A stretch of DNA of 64,000 bases from the NCBI RefSeq assembly GCF_013385145.1, contig NZ_JABZEC010000006.1, positions 1 to 64,000 of the forward strand, given 5' to 3'. Shown here one piece after another: positions 43,194 through 53,133 of the stretch. This DNA comes from Bombilactobacillus apium (lineage in GTDB: Bacteria > Bacillota > Bacilli > Lactobacillales > Lactobacillaceae). How positions within the stretch are numbered: position 1 is the first letter of the stretch; every line of letters begins with the position of its first letter. The notes under the pieces are model-generated. The model was not told the origin of the DNA and searched no databases. It saw only the letters and a list, made by a program, of their open reading frames with translations. Both the position numbers and the translations under genes were made by a program.

Positions 43194-43452
43194 AAATTCA
43201 ACCTCCTTTGATTGATACTTATATATTATCATTATAACTTCTTGCTGGGCGCTAAATAACCATATTTTTTAGAGATTAGCCAATAGTTGAACTTAGTTAA
43301 GCCACCGTGAAGGTCTGAAAAAATGTGATATAATGCTGCTGTGAAGGCTAAAAAGAGGACTGGCTCTGCGATCTTAAATCTTCTTGGCTGAGAAATTCAC
43401 TTGGAAATTAAGTAATGAAAAAGCTCGGAAAATGAAAGGAAAAGGTGATTTG

Positions 43453-43773
43453 ATGAAAAAATTAAGCGAATATTCAACGACAGATGTGGCTGAATTAACT
43501 AAAGATGGAAAATATGTACTTTTCTTTCAGGCTGGATGGTGCCCGGATTGTACATTTATTAAACCGGAGATGCCGGCGATTGAGCAAGAGTATGGTGAAT
43601 ATCAGTTTGTTGATGTTGACCGGGATAAGTTTATTGATTTAGCAAAAGAATTGAAAATTATGGGTATTCCTAGTTTCGTTGTCTATGATCATGGACAAGA
43701 AATTGGCCGTTTGGTTAACAAAGATCGAAAGACTAAGGCCGAAGTAGAAAGTTTCTTAGATTCTTTGGCTTAA
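43453..43773 (+). CDS. Thioredoxin-family protein
   Basis: 106 residues with the thioredoxin fold: VLFFQAGWCPDC near residues 25-36 with a WCPDC active site, and the cis-Pro segment MGIPSFVVYD. It lacks a signal peptide, so it acts in the cytoplasm, reducing disulfides or as a bacilliredoxin-like protein. ATG at 43453 follows AAAGGTGATTTG; upstream in-frame ATGs lack a ribosome site. Confidence 0.88.
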   Translation: MKKLSEYSTTDVAELTKDGKYVLFFQAGWCPDCTFIKPEMPAIEQEYGEYQFVDVDRDKFIDLAKELKIMGIPSFVVYDHGQEIGRLVNKDRKTKAEVESFLDSLA

Positions 43774-43812
43774 AATATTCCGATAGATTGAGAAAGTTAT
43801 GGTGAAAAGAGA

Positions 43813-44451
43813 GTGTTAATTAGTTCATATAATCCTACCGTTTTGGGGGATGTTTTATTAGTAGTTGTCGGAGCCGATACTCCGCAACAAAGCATTGAGC
43901 AAAAGGGATCGATTGTTCAAATTAAAGGGGATCAAAATCAAGTAATTGGCTATAATTTCTTTGGTTTAGCTGCTGAATTACAATTAAATACTGATGTTAA
44001 AGGCCAAGTCCAGTTGACTGCACAACAAGTGGCAGTTTTAAATGAGCACTTACAAAAAGTCGGCTTTGAAGCCCAGCTGGAAGTAGATACTGGACCCAAT
44101 TTTGTTGTCGGTGAAGTCCAAGAGATGAAGGCTCACCCAAATTCTGATCACCTTCAAGTCTGCCAAGTCTTGATAGATGGCGGTCAAACTGTCCAAATTG
44201 TCTGTGGAGCTCCCAATATTGCCAGTGGACAAAAAGTGGTGGTGGCTAAAGCTGGAGCTATGATGCCAAATGGTCAGTTGATTTTCCCGGGAGAATTACG
44301 GAAAGTCGCCAGCACGGGAATGATTTGTGCTGCTCGGGAACTGCAATTACCTAATGCACCTCAGAAACGAGGGATTTTAGTTTTAGATTCTGATTATCAA
44401 GCCGGCCAGGCCTTAGATTTGACTGATTTGGCTCAAAAAATTAAGTTCTGA
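43813..44451 (+). CDS. ytpR: YtpR-like tRNA-binding-domain protein
   Basis: 212 residues. An N-terminal domain of unknown function (1-90) precedes a tRNA-binding (EMAP/Arc1p-type OB) domain (about 95-205) with [12 protein letters not shown] and [17 protein letters not shown]. The same domain occurs in PheT. Free-standing YtpR proteins are common in Bacillota; function not established. Start GTG at 43813 (AAGAGA upstream). It is 11 bp before murC and probably co-transcribed. Confidence 0.9.
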   Translation: MLISSYNPTVLGDVLLVVVGADTPQQSIEQKGSIVQIKGDQNQVIGYNFFGLAAELQLNTDVKGQVQLTAQQVAVLNEHLQKVGFEAQLEVDTGPNFVVGEVQEMKAHPNSDHLQVCQVLIDGGQTVQIVCGAPNIASGQKVVVAKAGAMMPNGQLIFPGELRKVASTGMICAARELQLPNAPQKRGILVLDSDYQAGQALDLTDLAQKIKF

Positions 44452-44462
44452 AGGGACTAATA

Positions 44463-45782
44463 ATGGAAAAAACAAATTACCATTTTGTGGGGATTAAAGG
44501 AACTGGAATGAGTGCTTTAGCCTTGGTATTGCATGATTTGGGCTATTCAATTACTGGTTCGGATATCGCTAAAACTACTTTTACACAACAGGGTCTCGAA
44601 CAGGCGGGAATTACCATCCAAGAATTTGTCGCGGCAAATATTCAAGCTGGTCAAACAGTTATCGCGGGAAATGCCTTTGATGAGCATAATGTCGAGTTAC
44701 AAGAAGCGCAAAAATTAGGACTACCGATTGTTAAGTATCCGGAAATGGTTGAAAAATTAGTCCAAAAGTATACCTCTATTGGGGTTGCCGGTGCTCATGG
44801 GAAAACCAGTACAACCGGTCTTTTGGCTCATGTTTTACAAGGGATTGCGCCCACAAGTTATTTAATTGGTGATGGAACTGGTCGAGGGGTTAAGGATGGT
44901 CAATTTTTCGTTTTTGAAGCAGATGAATATCGGCGCCACTTCTTGGCTTATCATCCCGATTACTTAATCATGACCAATATTGATTTTGATCATCCTGATT
45001 ATTTCAAAGATCTCCAAGATGTTCAGGCGGCTTTTCAAACGGCTGCTAACCAAGTCCAAAAGGCTATCTTCGCTTGGGGAGATGATCCGCATTTACGGCA
45101 GTTGCAGGTGCCTGCTGGAGTAAAAATTTACTATTATGGTCTCCAAGATGATGATGATTTACGAGCTGCGAAGATTCAGCGGACAACCAAAGGATCTAGT
45201 TTTGAGGTTTGGTATCAGGATCAGAATTTAGGACGCTTTGAAATCCCACTCTTTGGGGAACATAATGTTTTAAATACTCTGGCAGTTATTGGAGTTAGTC
45301 ATTTGGAACAATTAGACCATAGTTTGATTCAACGCGAATTAGCAACTTTTACGGGAGTTAAACGGCGTTATAGTGAGCAAAAGTTGGGTCAGCAAATCAT
45401 CATTGATGACTATGCTCACCATCCTTCTGAAATTAAGGCTACTTTAGATGCTGCTCGTCAGCAATATCCTGATCGGAAGTTAGTTGCTGTTTTCCAACCG
45501 CACACTTATAGTCGAACGAAGGCTTTGTTTGATGGCTTTGTATCTAGTCTAGATCAAGCTGACGAAGTCTTCTTAACTGAAATTTTTGGTTCAATTCGTG
45601 AACAAGCTGGTCAAATTAGCAGTACTGATTTAGGAGCTAAGCTAAAACATGGGGGGCAGGTTTTAACACTATCTGACTTAACCCCACTTCAGGCTGATCC
45701 CAAAGCGGTTATTATTTTTATGGGAGCAGGAGATATCCAGAAATACGAAGTTGCTTATCGCCAATTAGTGACGCGAGCTTAA
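44463..45782 (+). CDS. murC: UDP-N-acetylmuramate--L-alanine ligase
   Basis: This 439-residue enzyme adds L-alanine to UDP-MurNAc, the first amino acid of the peptidoglycan stem peptide. The nucleotide-binding start [15 protein letters not shown] and the ATP loop GAHGKTSTT (about 111-119) are seen, plus the Mur ligase middle [12 protein letters not shown] and [16 protein letters not shown] lies before the ATG at 44463. Ends at a terminator hairpin. Confidence 0.97.
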   Translation: MEKTNYHFVGIKGTGMSALALVLHDLGYSITGSDIAKTTFTQQGLEQAGITIQEFVAANIQAGQTVIAGNAFDEHNVELQEAQKLGLPIVKYPEMVEKLVQKYTSIGVAGAHGKTSTTGLLAHVLQGIAPTSYLIGDGTGRGVKDGQFFVFEADEYRRHFLAYHPDYLIMTNIDFDHPDYFKDLQDVQAAFQTAANQVQKAIFAWGDDPHLRQLQVPAGVKIYYYGLQDDDDLRAAKIQRTTKGSSFEVWYQDQNLGRFEIPLFGEHNVLNTLAVIGVSHLEQLDHSLIQRELATFTGVKRRYSEQKLGQQIIIDDYAHHPSEIKATLDAARQQYPDRKLVAVFQPHTYSRTKALFDGFVSSLDQADEVFLTEIFGSIREQAGQISSTDLGAKLKHGGQVLTLSDLTPLQADPKAVIIFMGAGDIQKYEVAYRQLVTRA

Positions 45783-45804
45783 GAACTTTAATCTTCGAAG
45801 CTTT

Positions 45805-45836
45805 AAGGAATGGTTAATTGCCATTCCTTTTCTTTG
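45805..45836 (+). terminator. Terminator after murC
   Basis: AAGGAATGG-TTAATTG-CCATTCCTT followed by TTCTTTGTTT. Confidence 0.75.
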
Positions 45837-45876
45837 TTTGTTAGAATGGAAGCAGTTAGAAGGTTGAGGTAGGTTC

Positions 45877-48528
45877 ATGGAAAAGGAAAAACTAGTATTA
45901 GTGGATGGAAGTAGTATTGCTTTTCGGGCGTTTTTTGCGATGCATAATGTTTTAGAAAAATTCAAAAATCCCCAAGGGCTACATACGAATGCGATTTTTG
46001 CCTTTGATAATATGCTGGATTCAATTTTGAAAAAAAGTCAGCCCAGCAAGATGTTAGTTGCTTTTGATGCTGGTAAGGTGACCTTTCGTACAAAAATGTA
46101 TAGGGATTACAAGGGAAATCGTCCCCATACTCCGGGTGAATTTCAGGAACAATTGCCTTATATTAAGCAACTGTTAGCAGCTCGAGGAATTCAAAACTAT
46201 GAATTAGCCAATTACGAAGCCGACGATATTATTGGGACTTTGGCTCGCCAAGGAGAAGCTGCCGGTTGTCAGGTAACAGTTGTTACTGGCGATCGTGATT
46301 TGACTCAGTTAGTCACCGACCAAGTTACGGTGGTCGTGACCATTAAAGGTGTCTCTGAATTAGAGTACTACACCCCGGAACATTTCCAAGAAAAGCTAGG
46401 TATTAAACCGCAGCAATTAATTGATTTAAAAGCTCTAATGGGGGATAATTCGGACAATTATCCCGGCGTAACCAAGGTTGGAGAAAAGACCGGCTTGAAG
46501 TTATTGCACCAATATGGAAGTTTGGAAAATCTCTACGCAGAAATCGACGGGATGAAGACTAGCAAATTAAAAGAACACTTGCTGGAAGACGAAGATCAAG
46601 CTCGCTTGTCACAACAATTAGCAACCATTCAATGTCAGGCACCTATCAAGGTTGAACTAGCGGATTTGACTTATCAGGGTGATCAAACTGAAGAGCTAGT
46701 CGAATTTTATAAAGAAATGAATTTCCAATCAAAATTGAACAAATTGGATATCTCCCAAGAGCAGTTGACCTCTGCTCCCCCGGTTAAGTACCACGAATTA
46801 ACTACGGAGCAACTGGAAGATTGGGTTGCCACTCCGACGGAACAAACAGTCGTTATTGAGATGTTAAATGATGATTATCATACTGAGCCAATTATTGGCT
46901 TAGCTGTAGGAAATGAAAAAGAAATTTGGGTAAGTGATCAAGTCGAACTTTTGGCTAATCCTCAATTAAAGGCTTGTTTAGAAAATCCGAAAACTCCAAA
47001 GATTGTATTTGATTATAAAAGAACTTATGTTGCCTTGTATCGTCACCAAATTCAATTACAGGGAGTAAAATTTGATGCTCTGTTGGCTTCGTATCTTTTA
47101 GATGTTAATGATAATTCTAATGATCTCGGAGAATTAGCTCAGTCTTATAATTACTACCAACTGGAGCCAGATAGAAAGTTTTATGGACAAGGAGCTAAGA
47201 AAAAAGTTCCCGCGGCTTCTGAATTGAAACAGCATTTAGCTAATAAGGTCGCTGCCTTACAATTTTTAGCACAAGAATTGCCACCGCAACTCCAAGAGCA
47301 TGATCAAGATCAGTTATTTGAAGAAATCGAGTTGCCTTTGGCTTTGGTGTTGGCCCAGATGGAAATTGCTGGAATTAAGGTTGAACAGGGAACTTTGCAA
47401 GAAATGCAACAAAAATTGGGAGTTCGTTTAGCGGAGTTGGAACAAGATATCTATCGCCAGGCAGGCCATGAATTCAACCTTAATTCTCCGCAACAATTAA
47501 GTCAGGTTTTATTTGAAGAAATGAAACTACAACCTTTGAAAAAGACCAAACGAGGTTATTCAACTTCGGTGGCTGTTTTGGAAAAGTTAAAAAATAAAGC
47601 CCCCATTATTACCGACATTTTGAATTACCGGCAAGTAGCAAAGATTCAATCCACTTATGTAGTGGGACTCCTCCATTCTCTAGCTCAAGATGGCAAGGTG
47701 CATACCCGTTATCAGCAAACTTTAACCCAAACGGGGCGCTTGTCATCGGTTGATCCGAATCTCCAGAATATTCCGGTTCGTTCCGAAGGCCGAGAAATTC
47801 GTAAATCGTTTGTCGCTAGTGAACCCGATTGGCAGTTGTTTTCCAGTGATTACTCGCAAATCGAATTGCGAATTTTGGCCCACTTATCGGGTGACGAAAA
47901 TATGCAACAGGCTTTCCGGGAAAACTATGATATCCATGCCCATACAGCAATGCGGATTTTTGGTCTCCAAGACATTAAGGCGGTAACTCCCGATATGCGG
48001 CGAAAAGCCAAAGCGACTAATTTTGGGATTGTTTACGGAATTAGTGATTATGGTTTAGCGCAAAATATTGGCATTTCCCGAACCGAAGCTGCGGAATTTA
48101 TTAAGTCATATTTTGACCAATATCCCAAAGTTAAGCTTTACTTGGATCAAATGGTTCAGCAGGCTCGTGAGCAAGGTTATGTAGAAACAATTATGCACCG
48201 TCGGCGTTATTTACCAGATATTCACGCTCATAATTATAATGTTCGTTCTTTTGCCGAGCGGACGGCGATGAATACTCCGATTCAGGGAAGTGCCGCTGAT
48301 GTGATCAAAATTGCGATGATTAATATGCAAGAAAAATTGCAAGAACATCAATTAAAAACTAGAATGTTATTACAAGTACATGATGAATTGATTTTTGAAG
48401 CTCCTACCGCTGAAATTGCAATTTTAGAAAAATTGGTACCGCAAGTTATGGACTCTGCCGTTCAACTAGATATTCCGTTAAAGGTTGAATCAGCCTATGG
48501 CCTTACATGGTACGATGCTAAAGGATAG
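45877..48528 (+). CDS. polA: DNA polymerase I
   Basis: An 883-residue enzyme for Okazaki fragment maturation and repair. Domains are a 5' nuclease (about 1-290, VDGSSIAFRAFFA; GDRDLTQLV; GDNSDNYPGV), a proofreading-fold region (about 310-490) and the polymerase (about 490-883). Motif A is DYSQIELRILAHL near 657 and motif C QVHDELIFE near 833. In the exonuclease fold the DxE metal ligands are not seen (VIEMLNDDYH at that place), so proofreading is probably lost, as in Bacillus and Thermus Pol I. First gene of a run through mutM, coaE, nrdR, dnaB and dnaI. Confidence 0.97.
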   Translation: MEKEKLVLVDGSSIAFRAFFAMHNVLEKFKNPQGLHTNAIFAFDNMLDSILKKSQPSKMLVAFDAGKVTFRTKMYRDYKGNRPHTPGEFQEQLPYIKQLLAARGIQNYELANYEADDIIGTLARQGEAAGCQVTVVTGDRDLTQLVTDQVTVVVTIKGVSELEYYTPEHFQEKLGIKPQQLIDLKALMGDNSDNYPGVTKVGEKTGLKLLHQYGSLENLYAEIDGMKTSKLKEHLLEDEDQARLSQQLATIQCQAPIKVELADLTYQGDQTEELVEFYKEMNFQSKLNKLDISQEQLTSAPPVKYHELTTEQLEDWVATPTEQTVVIEMLNDDYHTEPIIGLAVGNEKEIWVSDQVELLANPQLKACLENPKTPKIVFDYKRTYVALYRHQIQLQGVKFDALLASYLLDVNDNSNDLGELAQSYNYYQLEPDRKFYGQGAKKKVPAASELKQHLANKVAALQFLAQELPPQLQEHDQDQLFEEIELPLALVLAQMEIAGIKVEQGTLQEMQQKLGVRLAELEQDIYRQAGHEFNLNSPQQLSQVLFEEMKLQPLKKTKRGYSTSVAVLEKLKNKAPIITDILNYRQVAKIQSTYVVGLLHSLAQDGKVHTRYQQTLTQTGRLSSVDPNLQNIPVRSEGREIRKSFVASEPDWQLFSSDYSQIELRILAHLSGDENMQQAFRENYDIHAHTAMRIFGLQDIKAVTPDMRRKAKATNFGIVYGISDYGLAQNIGISRTEAAEFIKSYFDQYPKVKLYLDQMVQQAREQGYVETIMHRRRYLPDIHAHNYNVRSFAERTAMNTPIQGSAADVIKIAMINMQEKLQEHQLKTRMLLQVHDELIFEAPTAEIAILEKLVPQVMDSAVQLDIPLKVESAYGLTWYDAKG

Positions 48529-48534
48529 AATAAA

Positions 48535-49365
48535 ATGCCAGAATTACCAGAAGTTGAAACCGTTCGTCGAGGCTTGACTAAGTCAGTTGTCGGTCAAACG
48601 ATCACCGAAATCGAAATTCGCTATTTCAAAATAATCGTGGGCAATGTTCAGGAATTTCGAGATAGATTACTAGGAGCAACAATCACGGATATTGGTCGAC
48701 GAGCCAAGTATTTACTTTTTCATTTTGATAATGGCTGGACAATGGTTAGTCATTTACGAATGGAAGGCCGATATCAGCTGCGAGCTGAAAAAAGTGAATT
48801 TGATAAGCATGTTCATGTAATTTTTAGTTTAAGTAATGGCCAGTATTTGGCCTATCGGGATGTGCGAAAATTTGGTAAGATGCAGCTCGTTCCCCGTGGT
48901 TCGGAGCTAAATCTTAAATCGATTGCTGCCTTGGGACCTGAACCTTTAACCCCAGAATATACTTCGGAAGCTCTGCGAGCAGGTTTAAGTGAACGTCGAA
49001 AAAGCATTAAAGCGACCTTACTGGATCAACATGTGGTCTCTGGCCTAGGCAATATTTATGCCGACGAAGTTTTATGGCAAAGCCGGATTAACCCCCAAGA
49101 ACCGGCTAATAATCTAAGCGCAACGCAATTAACGACTTTATACCAGGCAATTAATACCGAAATTAAACGGGCTATCGATGCTGGCGGGACAACAGTCCAT
49201 AGTTATGTAAATGCTGACGGTCAAAAAGGCACTTTTCAAGGTCAATTGCAGGTTTATCAACATACTGGTGAGGCTTGCCCCCGTTGTGGAAATTCGATTG
49301 CTAAAATTAAGGTCGCGGGCCGGGGGACTCATTATTGTCCAGTTTGTCAGCCCCTGAATAGCTGA
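48535..49365 (+). CDS. mutM: Formamidopyrimidine-DNA glycosylase
   Basis: 276 residues. The N-terminal PELPEVETVRRGL contains the catalytic Pro2, and the C-terminus has the zinc finger CPRCGN...YCPVCQ. It removes 8-oxoguanine and FaPy lesions and cuts the strand. Its stop overlaps the coaE start; the gene is 6 bp after polA, so both repair functions are co-expressed. Confidence 0.97.
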   Translation: MPELPEVETVRRGLTKSVVGQTITEIEIRYFKIIVGNVQEFRDRLLGATITDIGRRAKYLLFHFDNGWTMVSHLRMEGRYQLRAEKSEFDKHVHVIFSLSNGQYLAYRDVRKFGKMQLVPRGSELNLKSIAALGPEPLTPEYTSEALRAGLSERRKSIKATLLDQHVVSGLGNIYADEVLWQSRINPQEPANNLSATQLTTLYQAINTEIKRAIDAGGTTVHSYVNADGQKGTFQGQLQVYQHTGEACPRCGNSIAKIKVAGRGTHYCPVCQPLNS

Positions 49366-49964
49366 TGGGAATCGCAGTTGGAATTACTGGGGGAATTGCC
49401 AGCGGCAAGTCAACGGTTGCACAAATCATTGCTCAAGAAGGATTTTCCGTTTTAAGTGCCGATCAGATTGCGCGGGAAGTTGTAGCTCCCCAGACCGTCG
49501 GTTGGCAACGATTGCGGACAACTTTTGGCCAGCAATTTTTTGATTCACAGGGGAACTTATTGCGATCTGAGCTGGGAACTTACGTCTTTGAGAATTCGCA
49601 GGCCTTAAAGAAATTAAATGAAATTACTCAGCCCCTAATTAGGCAGCGAATTCAGGAGATAATTGTTCAAGCTCGGAGCGGTTTACAACCTTTATTTTTA
49701 GAAATTCCACTCTTGTTTGAACAATCTTATCAAGGACTCTTAGATCAAATCATTGTGGTAGAAGTAACTCCAGCAGTACAAATACAACGCTTACGTCAAC
49801 GTGACCGGCTTTCTTCTACCGCAGCACAAGCCAAGATCGCTGCTCAGTGGTCAAATGCGCAACGACGCGCCCAGGCGAGCTATATAATTACAAATAATGG
49901 TAACTATGCTATGCTGTCTAAGCAAGTTATTCAAATCTTGAATCAATTGAATGATGAGGAGTAG
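49365..49964 (+). CDS. coaE: Dephospho-CoA kinase
   Basis: The 199-residue P-loop kinase makes the last step of coenzyme A synthesis. Walker A GGIASGKST is at residues 9-17, and the family segment LSADQIAREVV near 30. The ATG shares a base with the mutM stop (TGATG), so translation is coupled. Confidence 0.96.
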   Translation: MGIAVGITGGIASGKSTVAQIIAQEGFSVLSADQIAREVVAPQTVGWQRLRTTFGQQFFDSQGNLLRSELGTYVFENSQALKKLNEITQPLIRQRIQEIIVQARSGLQPLFLEIPLLFEQSYQGLLDQIIVVEVTPAVQIQRLRQRDRLSSTAAQAKIAAQWSNAQRRAQASYIITNNGNYAMLSKQVIQILNQLNDEE

Positions 49965-49972
49965 TAAGTCAG

Positions 49973-50464
49973 ATGATGTGTCCCCAGTGTAGTAAAAATG
50001 CTTCCCGAGTAATTGATAGTCGTCCCAGCGATGATGGTCGTGTCATTCGGCGACGGCGAGTTTGCGAAAATTGTGGTTATCGATTCACGACTTTTGAACG
50101 AATCGAACAAACTCCAATTCTCGTTATTAAGAAAAATGGTAATCGCGAAGAATTCAATCGCGAGAAAGTTTTAAGGGGCGTTGTCCGCGCAGCGGAAAAA
50201 CGTCCTGTAACTTTAGAAAGTATGAATCAGGTTGCTAATCGTGTTGAAGCTCAGGTTCGAGCTCAAGGGGAAAGTGAAATTAATTCCCGGCAAATCGGTG
50301 AGTATGTTATGCAGGAATTGATCAAGCTAGATGATATTGCTTATATACGTTTTGCTAGTGTGTACCGTCAATTTAAAGACATTAATGGACTGATGAAAGA
50401 AGTTCAAGGTCTGATGGAAAATGAAAAGAAGACTGATTCGGATTCACAGATAAAGGATGATTAG
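49973..50464 (+). CDS. nrdR: Transcriptional repressor NrdR
   Basis: 163 residues with an N-terminal zinc ribbon (CPQCSKN...RVCENCGYRFTTFER) and an ATP-cone domain (about 49-139). It senses ATP/dATP and represses ribonucleotide reductase genes at NrdR boxes. The ATG at 49973 gives the usual M-x-C start. The C-terminal tail is acidic and lysine-rich. It lies between coaE and dnaB in the conserved Bacillota order. Confidence 0.96.
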   Translation: MMCPQCSKNASRVIDSRPSDDGRVIRRRRVCENCGYRFTTFERIEQTPILVIKKNGNREEFNREKVLRGVVRAAEKRPVTLESMNQVANRVEAQVRAQGESEINSRQIGEYVMQELIKLDDIAYIRFASVYRQFKDINGLMKEVQGLMENEKKTDSDSQIKDD

Positions 50465-50466
50465 TT

Positions 50467-51786
50467 GTGACAGCCAGAACAGCAATTGATCCCCTCTGGG
50501 GATATTTTGTTTTAACCAACGATCGTTTTAGTGACGTTGATTGGACAACCTTGGTTGATTTATATCAACCCCTAGTTGGCAGTGCGGCGACAAGTTTATA
50601 TCAGCTTTTATGGCAGCAACAAAGAACCCTGGTTTCAGAAAGGGCTACTCATGCGCAACTTTTGAATCTCTTGGATTTGGATGCTCAAGCCTTTTATAAA
50701 GCACGAATTCGTTTGGAAGCGGTAGCTTTGTTGCGAACTTACGCGCATAAGGATATTCTGGGCAATTACTTGTTGTATGAATTACAACGACCTTTGGCTC
50801 CCCAGACCTTTTTTCAGGATAATATTTTACGAACTTTCTTATTAGAAAAAATAGGTCAAGCCGATTTTACAGAATTGGAACAGAAGTATTGTTCGACAAG
50901 GCCAATTCCCGCTCAAGCTGTGGAAATCACCAAAAGTTTTCTGGAAGTCTTTCACTTATCAACTAAAGCTTTAGTTCAAGCACCTGCAAGTTCACCTTCG
51001 AAAGCCAGCTTGACTAAAGCGCAGCCGCAATATACAGCTGCGCAATTACAAACCTTTGATTGGGAATTATTAGCCCAATTGATGGCCAAGTATCAGATTG
51101 ACACTCAGCAACTTCAACAATGTCAAGCTGAGTTGTTTAACTTACATGCTTTTTATGGACTGACGGAATTTGAGTTAGCGGAATTATTAACGAATACCCT
51201 TAATGTGCAGACTAACCAGATTGATTTACCCCGTTTGCAACGCTTGGCGCAGCAGCGCTATGAAGATCGGGTAAATTTGAAAAATAATGCCTTGCAAGAG
51301 ACCCCAATTCAGGATGTTCCCGCAGAAAAATTACAGGGGCTAAAGGCAACCGAGCAACAGTTAGTTCGGCGTGCGGAAAAGTTAAGCCCGGCAGAGTTTT
51401 TAGCCCAAGAGAAACAAAAAAAGGGTGGTTTCGTAGGTAAATCAGAAACCCGAGTTTTACGAGATCTCCAAGCTCGGGCGGTATTTCCTCTGCCCGTAAT
51501 TAATATCTTAGTTGCCTGTGTTTTGCAGCAAGCGGCTACTTTAACCCAGGCTTTGGTTGAGGCCATTGCCAATGATTGGTTAGAGCAGAAAATCACGACA
51601 GCCGTGGCCGCAGTAAAATATTTGCAGCAACCCCGAACTAAGAAAAAGCAAAATCGTTCCCGACCGTTTTCGGGGAAAAAAGAAGTGGCCACTGACTGGC
51701 AACAACAACAAGCGCCCACCGTCGATCAACAGGAATTAGCGGCTTTACAACGGAAGTGGGCTAAATTAAAAAATCAAAGCTCTTAG
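50467..51786 (+). CDS. dnaB: Replication initiation and membrane-attachment protein DnaB
   Basis: A 439-residue primosome protein of the DnaB/DnaD family (the Bacillota loader protein, not the replicative helicase). It has an N-terminal DDBH1-like part, DDBH2-type repeats around 330-400 (EFLAQEKQKKGGFVGKSETRVLRDL) and a basic linker PRTKKKQNRSRPFSGKK. It helps load the helicase together with DnaD and DnaI. Start GTG at 50467, 2 bp after nrdR; GGATG lies 6 nt upstream. dnaI follows at once. Confidence 0.93.
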   Translation: MTARTAIDPLWGYFVLTNDRFSDVDWTTLVDLYQPLVGSAATSLYQLLWQQQRTLVSERATHAQLLNLLDLDAQAFYKARIRLEAVALLRTYAHKDILGNYLLYELQRPLAPQTFFQDNILRTFLLEKIGQADFTELEQKYCSTRPIPAQAVEITKSFLEVFHLSTKALVQAPASSPSKASLTKAQPQYTAAQLQTFDWELLAQLMAKYQIDTQQLQQCQAELFNLHAFYGLTEFELAELLTNTLNVQTNQIDLPRLQRLAQQRYEDRVNLKNNALQETPIQDVPAEKLQGLKATEQQLVRRAEKLSPAEFLAQEKQKKGGFVGKSETRVLRDLQARAVFPLPVINILVACVLQQAATLTQALVEAIANDWLEQKITTAVAAVKYLQQPRTKKKQNRSRPFSGKKEVATDWQQQQAPTVDQQELAALQRKWAKLKNQSS

Positions 51787-51795
51787 GTGATTATT

Positions 51796-52707
51796 ATGAA
51801 AGATTTAGCGGCGCAATTAGCAACGACAATGAAGCAACGTCATTGGAATGAACGTTATCAGAAGTTGTTGACGCAGGCTCTCAAAGATCCTGAAGTGCAA
51901 CAATTTTTGCAAGACCATCAACTGCAGAATAATCAAAACGCGGTTTTAGCGGGAAGTGCGGCTATTTATGAGTTCGTGCAAGCAAAGAAGACTTTAACTC
52001 TGGCAACGGGTTATCAACCCCGGCTTCTGTGGGTTAATCAGGCGATTCATGTTAGTTATGAACCTGATGCCGCCGAATTGAGACGGCAACAAAAAGTTGT
52101 TTTTCAGCAAAAATTTAAGACTTTGGCCATGGCTAGTGATGTCCGTCAGGCAGATTTGGATGATTATGCTCGCGGAGTTAACGAACGCCAGGCTTCGTAC
52201 ATGGCGGCCGTTCGTTTTGTCATAGATTATGCTAAAGCACCGAAGACTTTTTTACCGGGCTTATATCTTTCAGGGCCTTTTGGAGTGGGAAAGACTTATT
52301 TATTGAGCGCAATTGCTAAAGAATTGGTTCAACAACAAGTGGAAGTCCTATTAGTTCACTTTCCGACCTTAGCGGTGCAAATGAAAAATGCGATTAATGA
52401 TAATTCAGTTTTGACAAAGATTGATCAGATTAAGGCTGTCCCCATTTTAATGCTTGATGATATCGGAGCAGATGCCTTGAGTTCTTGGGTTCGTGATGAG
52501 GTCTTAGGGGTTATTTTGCAGTATCGGCTCCAAGAAAAGCTACCAACCTTTTTCTCATCGAATTTTTCAATGAAAGATCTTGAAGCTCACTTAACCGTCA
52601 ATCAGCGGGGTGATCAAGAACCAATTAAGGCAGCGCGAATCATGGAACGAATTCGTTTTTTGGCGCGAGAAGTAGTGGTTAGTGGCCCTGATCGGCGGTT
52701 TAATTAA
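51796..52707 (+). CDS. dnaI: Primosomal protein DnaI (helicase loader)
   Basis: A 303-residue AAA+ ATPase that loads the replicative helicase. The N-terminal domain (1-130) binds helicase. Walker A is GPFGVGKTYLL near 158-168 and Walker B MLDDIGAD near 220. ATG at 51796 follows AGGTG by 7 nt; a GTG at 51787 is unlikely. It ends the polA-dnaI run. Confidence 0.95.
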   Translation: MKDLAAQLATTMKQRHWNERYQKLLTQALKDPEVQQFLQDHQLQNNQNAVLAGSAAIYEFVQAKKTLTLATGYQPRLLWVNQAIHVSYEPDAAELRRQQKVVFQQKFKTLAMASDVRQADLDDYARGVNERQASYMAAVRFVIDYAKAPKTFLPGLYLSGPFGVGKTYLLSAIAKELVQQQVEVLLVHFPTLAVQMKNAINDNSVLTKIDQIKAVPILMLDDIGADALSSWVRDEVLGVILQYRLQEKLPTFFSSNFSMKDLEAHLTVNQRGDQEPIKAARIMERIRFLAREVVVSGPDRRFN

Positions 52708-52914
52708 GATAGCCAGCTCCGAAATTCGATAATTTAAAATTATAATGTTTAGGCGACCAAGACTGTTGGTCTTCGAATGTGGATTCAAGAGTGATTTTGC
52801 GGTAAGTTGCAAAATTGTCGGTTTAGAACCAAAAAATGATTTTTATGAGTAGCAGTTTAAATAAATTTGCAAATCCAGAATTAACGTGGTTTAATGTAAT
52901 TATAATATCAGTTT

Positions 52915-53115
52915 CGCAATTAGGGAGTGACAATCATCGACTGTAAGTTGTCCATTAGAGACTGGTATACCATCCTACGAGTTGAATAAGAGAGGTTCGT
53001 CCCGTTATCGACGTTAGAGATAAGTTTCTTTTCTGAGAAACTTAAGTTTGGGTGGAACCACGTTTAATTTAGTTAATTACACGTCCCTCGGAATTTTTCC
53101 GAGGGGCGTTTTTAT
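52915..53115 (+). promoter_or_regulatory. T-box leader of thrS
   Basis: The T-box core is GGGTGGAACCACG (53050-53062), a variant of the usual GGTACCGCG, followed by the terminator ACGTCCCTCGG/CCGAGGGGCGT (53081-53109) with T5. The leader 5' end is approximate. Upstream of it, 52708-52914 shows no gene. Confidence 0.88.
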
Positions 53116-53133
53116 TTTGAGGAGGTCATAGCA